DNA of 9,332 nt, from NCBI GenBank assembly GCA_013298245.1, contig JAAFHD010000007.1, positions 1-9,332 of the forward strand. The letters run 5' to 3'. Position 1 is the first letter of the stretch; each line of letters opens with the position of its first letter. Shown in pieces: positions 7,075 through 9,332 of this stretch. Origin of the DNA: Alphaproteobacteria bacterium. GTDB lineage: Bacteria; Pseudomonadota; Alphaproteobacteria; Acetobacterales; Acetobacteraceae. Made by a program: the position numbers and the translations under genes. The notes beneath the pieces were generated by a model. It ran no database searches. It was not told the DNA's origin and saw nothing but the letters and a program-made list of their open reading frames with translations.

Positions 7075-7081
7075 TCAATCC
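7068..7081. other. 14-bp perfect palindrome spanning two abutting convergent stop codons
   Basis: GGATTGATCAATCC reads the same on both strands. Its centre, between 7074 and 7075, is exactly the junction of the folC stop (TGA) and the stop of the minus-strand gene (TGA). Both genes therefore end with the same seven bases, GGATTGA. With no loop it is a poor transcription terminator, and no U-tract follows on either side. Confidence 0.6.
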
Positions 7082-8046
7082 ATCCTGAGGCCCATGCGCC
7101 GCACGGTCGCGGTTTCCTCCTCATTCAAGCGCCGCGCGAAATTCGCGTAATCCTCGCTGTTCATGTAGCGCACCGGCATGTCGAAGCGGCCAAGGGCCGC
7201 CACCGTCGCCGGGTCATGCAACGCCACCCGCAGCGCGTCATGCAGCGCCTGCACCACCGCGGGCTCCATGCCGCGCGGGCCGGCGATGCCCCAGGGGCTG
7301 TCGCTCACCATGTCGAAGCCGGTCTCGCGCAGCGTGCGCACATCGCGGAAGCGCGGCGTGCGCTCGGCGCCCCATTGCACCAGCAGGCGGAAGCTGCCGT
7401 CTTCCACCTGCGGCGCCCAGCCGGTGCTGTCCGCGACACTGTCGATCTGGCGCGAGAGCAGCGCCTGCGTGGTGTCATTGCCGCCGCGGAAGGGCACGTG
7501 CTCGAACTGGATGCCGTAATGCTGGCCGATGCGCTCCATGCCGATATGCAAGGTGCTGCCCACGCCTGGCGTGCCGTAGGTGACGCGGCCGGGGTTGCGC
7601 CGTGCGTGCTCCAGGAACTGCTCCCAGGTCTGCCAGGGGCTGTCCGCGCGCACGACCACGCCGAACAGGAAGCCCGACATGTGGATGATGTAGGTGAAGT
7701 CGGTCAGCGGGTTGAAGGGCGGGCGGCTGACCATGGCCGGAATGCGAAACGCGGTGACGGGGATTTGCCCGATCATATGCCCATCGCCGCGCGGTTCCTG
7801 CGCCATCATCTGCGGGCCGATCGTGCCGGTCGCACCGGTGCGGTTTTCCACCACGACGGGTTGGCCCAGCTGGCGGCTTGCGATCTCCGCCATCACGCGC
7901 AACGGCACGTCCGATGATGTGCCGGCGAGCCATGGCACGATCAGCCGCACCGGGCGCGTGGGCCGCCAGGCGCCCTGTGCGACGGCGGGTGCCGCCAGCG
8001 CCAGGCTTGCGGCGGACATGATGCTGCTGCGGCGTGAGATACGCAT
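7075..8046 (-). CDS. Bug/TctC-family tripartite tricarboxylate transporter solute-binding protein
   Basis: The protein has 323 residues. An N-terminal export signal (MRISRRSS, hydrophobic Ala/Leu core, AVA at 21-23 before Q24) carries a twin-arginine pair, so Tat or Sec export are both possible. The mature part has the Bug-family pattern: PVRLIVPW (32-39), TSSDVPLR, LGQPVVVENRTGATGTIG (60-77), a second-domain motif YGTPGVGSTLHIGME, and FEHVPFRGGNDTTQALLSRQID. Such periplasmic proteins bind carboxylates or other small acids for TctAB-type transport, or act as sensors; many members lack transporter genes nearby, as here. The first-domain loop is WLAGTSSD rather than the more usual glycine-rich PxxxGGxxD, so ligand contacts may differ. 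The ATG at 8046 is chosen over GTG at 8055: AAGGGAG lies about eight bases before the ATG but runs into the GTG. The ligand is unknown. Confidence 0.92.
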   Translation of the reverse strand: MRISRRSSIMSAASLALAAPAVAQGAWRPTRPVRLIVPWLAGTSSDVPLRVMAEIASRQLGQPVVVENRTGATGTIGPQMMAQEPRGDGHMIGQIPVTAFRIPAMVSRPPFNPLTDFTYIIHMSGFLFGVVVRADSPWQTWEQFLEHARRNPGRVTYGTPGVGSTLHIGMERIGQHYGIQFEHVPFRGGNDTTQALLSRQIDSVADSTGWAPQVEDGSFRLLVQWGAERTPRFRDVRTLRETGFDMVSDSPWGIAGPRGMEPAVVQALHDALRVALHDPATVAALGRFDMPVRYMNSEDYANFARRLNEEETATVRRMGLRMD

Positions 8047-8136
8047 CCCGGACACTCCCTTGCTGGTTTTGCGCCAGCATGGGCAGGGCGGGTTTCAATG
8101 TCGAATTCTTATGCTGCCTAGATATTCACATTTTGG
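8047..8136 (-). promoter_or_regulatory. Leader of the solute-binding protein gene, with AT-rich stretch
   Basis: This 90-base gap lies between the xth stop and the solute-binding protein start. The half next to xth (about 8097-8136) is clearly AT-rich compared with the rest of the window, which suggests a promoter. On the minus strand TTGAAA and CATAAGAAT are visible, but they do not form a well-spaced -35/-10 pair. A 6-bp hairpin, TGCTGG (8061-8066) and CCAGCA (8074-8079), lies just upstream of the AAGGGAG ribosome binding site. No hairpin plus U-tract terminator for xth was found. Confidence 0.35.
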
Positions 8137-8904
8137 TTATGCGGGCGCGAGTTCCAGCAAGACCGGCGCGTGGTCTGATGGCTGTTGTTCGGCGCGTGCT
8201 TCGGTATCGACCGTGAAGCGCAGGGCGCGTTCCGCCAATTCCGGTGACAGCAGCGCGTGGTCAATGCGCAGCCCGGTGTTGGTTTCAAACGCGGAACCGT
8301 AATCCCAATAAGTGAAGGCGCGCTGGCCAAGGGCGGCGGCCGCATCCGTCATGCCGGCCCATAGCAAGGCGCGGAAGCGCGCGCGGGTTTCCGGATGCAC
8401 CAGCGCATCAGTCGGCGGCAGGGCGCCGGGCGAAAGGTCATCGGCGGCCGGGCAGACATTGAAATCGCCCAGGATCGCGAAGGGGCGCATGGCGTCCAGG
8501 TGTTCGCGCGTGCGCGCGGCCAGGCGGTCCATCCAGCGCCACTTGTAGGCGATGCCCTCCTCGCCGCCGGAATTGCCGTTGGGCAGGTAGATGCCGGCGA
8601 GCGTCGCTGCGTCGGTGGTGATTTCGATGTAGCGGCCCTGGGTGTCTTCGGGTTCGCCGGGCAGCGCTTCGGCCGTGACATCGAAGGGAATGCGCGCCAG
8701 CACGGCCACGCCATTGCGCCCGCCATGCTGCCCGACCGCCTGCATGCGATAGCCGCTGGCGCCCAGTTCCAACGCCGGGAATTCCTCCGTCTTGCACTTC
8801 AATTCCTGCAGGAAAACCACATCCGGCTGGTGCCGTTCCAGGAAGCGCAGCAGATGCGGCACGCGACGCCGCACCGAATTCACGTTGAAACTGGCGAGGA
8901 GCAA
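8137..8904 (-). CDS. xth: Exodeoxyribonuclease III (AP endonuclease)
   Basis: The protein has 255 residues (E. coli 268) of the endonuclease/exonuclease/phosphatase fold. It acts in base excision repair, cutting at abasic sites and removing 3' blocking groups. The catalytic set is complete: Asn7 in FNVNSV, Glu34 in LQELK (Mg2+), Tyr106 in IYLPNGN, Lys121 in YKWRWMD, Asp147 and Asn149 in GDFNVCP, Asp215 in RIDHALLS, and the Asp244-His245 pair in SDHAP. The start appears to be TTG at 8904: a TAG lies in frame at 8914-8916, no ATG or GTG exists between, and the family N-terminus (M-x-hydrophobic-A-S-F-N-V-N-S) begins there. AGGA lies eight bases before it. The order erpA then xth on one strand is, as I recall, common in alphaproteobacteria. 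A marginal promoter (TTGCAT, 17 bases, TCTCAT, reading the minus strand from 8944) lies just upstream. Confidence 0.96.
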   Translation of the reverse strand: MLLASFNVNSVRRRVPHLLRFLERHQPDVVFLQELKCKTEEFPALELGASGYRMQAVGQHGGRNGVAVLARIPFDVTAEALPGEPEDTQGRYIEITTDAATLAGIYLPNGNSGGEEGIAYKWRWMDRLAARTREHLDAMRPFAILGDFNVCPAADDLSPGALPPTDALVHPETRARFRALLWAGMTDAAAALGQRAFTYWDYGSAFETNTGLRIDHALLSPELAERALRFTVDTEARAEQQPSDHAPVLLELAPA

Positions 8905-8941
8905 GGGCGTGTCCTATGAGAAGCTGCGTCGTCGTTCGATG

Positions 8942-9009
8942 CAAGCGCCCGAATGGGCGCCGCCGGCTGTCCGGCGAGCCAAGCGGCCGGAGGCCGCGTC
9001 CGGCGCTTG
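8942..9009. repeat. Cloverleaf-like GC-rich inverted-repeat element between erpA and xth
   Basis: An outer 8-bp stem, CAAGCGCC (8942-8949) with GGCGCTTG (9002-9009), encloses two hairpins: CGCCGG-CTGT-CCGGCG (8961-8976) and GCGGCC-GGA-GGCCGC (8983-8997). A third hairpin, GCGCCC-GAAT-GGGCGC (8945-8960), competes with the outer stem. Nearly every base can pair. It lies directly after the erpA terminator and 38 bases upstream of the xth start. It may be a REP-like intergenic palindrome cluster or a structured xth leader. It has no tRNA features. Confidence 0.55.
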
Positions 9010-9014
9010 AGGGC

Positions 9015-9060
9015 AAAAAGCTTGATGCCGTCGATCGCGGCCAGCGAACGACGGCATCAA
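9015..9060 (-). terminator. Rho-independent terminator of erpA, overlapping its stop codon
   Basis: On the minus strand a perfect 12-bp inverted repeat, TTGATGCCGTCG and its complement (plus-strand arms 9022-9033 and 9049-9060), continues after one A-A mismatch with four more pairs (9035-9038 with 9044-9047) to a 5-base loop. It is followed by AGCTTTTTG, a run of five Ts (9015-9019). The TGA of erpA lies inside the first arm, so the stem includes the end of the coding sequence. Confidence 0.88.
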
Positions 9061-9332
9061 ACCGCGAAGGACACGCCGCAGCCGCAGCCGCTGGTCGCCT
9101 GCGGGTTCACCATCTTGAAGTGGCTGCCCATCAGGCTTTCGTGCCAGTCCAGCGTGGAGCCGGCGAGGAATTCCAGGCTGGTGCTGTCCACCAGCACGCG
9201 CACGCCATCCTGTTCGACCACCAGGTCATCGGGCTCCGCGCCGTCGGCCAGGTCGAAACCATACTGCATGCCCGAACAACCCCCGGCCGAGACAGCCACA
9301 CGCAGCGCGGCCCGCGGCTTGCCCTGGCGTTC
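9057..9332 (-). CDS. erpA: A-type iron-sulfur cluster carrier, ErpA/IscA family (N-terminus missing)
   Basis: The frame is open to the window edge, giving the last 91 residues of a protein usually about 105-120 long, so roughly 15-25 N-terminal residues are outside. The three cluster-binding cysteines are present: Cys19 (visible numbering) in VSAGGCSGMQYGF, and Cys83 and Cys85 in the C-terminal SGCGCGVSF. These proteins receive [Fe-S] clusters from the SUF or ISC scaffold and pass them to apo-enzymes in the cytoplasm. ErpA is preferred over IscA or SufA because of the isolated position next to xth, outside a suf/isc operon as far as visible, and the NPQAT-x-GCGCG ending; the three subfamilies are hard to separate on a fragment. 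A GTG at 9297-9299 could be mistaken for a start but lies within the conserved RVAVSAGGCSG strand. Its terminator overlaps the stop codon. Confidence 0.9.
   Translation of the reverse strand, partial: ERQGKPRAALRVAVSAGGCSGMQYGFDLADGAEPDDLVVEQDGVRVLVDSTSLEFLAGSTLDWHESLMGSHFKMVNPQATSGCGCGVSFAV

Noticed and set aside
8047..8055. GTG at 8055 as the start of the solute-binding protein.
   Set aside because: The AAGGGAG sequence abuts this GTG but sits at proper distance from the ATG at 8046, which also gives a normal signal peptide.
8942..9009. tRNA gene, because of the cloverleaf-like fold.
   Set aside because: There is no T-loop GTTCRA motif, no 7-bp acceptor with 3' tail, no 5-bp anticodon stem with 7-base loop, and the inner hairpins have 3-4 base loops.

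Overview
This window reads as chromosomal DNA of a high-GC alphaproteobacterium, most likely an acetic-acid-bacterium relative (Acetobacteraceae, Roseomonas-like). That placement is an inference. It rests on strong G/C bias at third codon positions, the accD-folC gene pair, the erpA next to xth arrangement, an alphaproteobacterial-looking YchF and AccD, and an orphan Bug-type (TctC-like) periplasmic binding protein of the kind that is abundant in that family. No mobile element, CRISPR array, tRNA or rRNA gene was seen.

Layout, left to right. (1) Positions 2-874 hold the C-terminal part of an RTX calcium-binding, probably type I-secreted protein, followed by a clear hairpin terminator. (2) ychF (942-2036) encodes a translation-associated P-loop ATPase. 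(3) A secreted PQQ-dependent sugar dehydrogenase-like beta-propeller lies at 2167-3360, with a strong ribosome binding site. (4) A compact three-gene minus-strand operon (4870 down to 3369) encodes an orphan ParA-type ATPase, a small four-helix CopD-like membrane protein and a GNAT acetyltransferase. (5) Divergent from it, accD and folC (4943-7074) overlap by four bases; they supply malonyl-CoA and polyglutamylated folate. (6) A Bug/TctC-type solute-binding protein gene converges on folC with no intergenic base. (7) xth (exonuclease III, TTG start) and a truncated erpA (A-type Fe-S carrier) are on the minus strand. They are separated by a strong erpA terminator and a GC-rich, cloverleaf-like inverted-repeat element.

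Most of the window is conserved housekeeping sequence with ordinary family content, and I see no clear new multi-gene system. The best leads are small. They are the accD start region, with a -10-like box that would give a leaderless mRNA and two mutually exclusive hairpins; the folded 68-base element between erpA and xth; the parA-copD-GNAT operon without a ParB; and unusual residues at the predicted PQQ-contact positions of the sugar dehydrogenase homologue.
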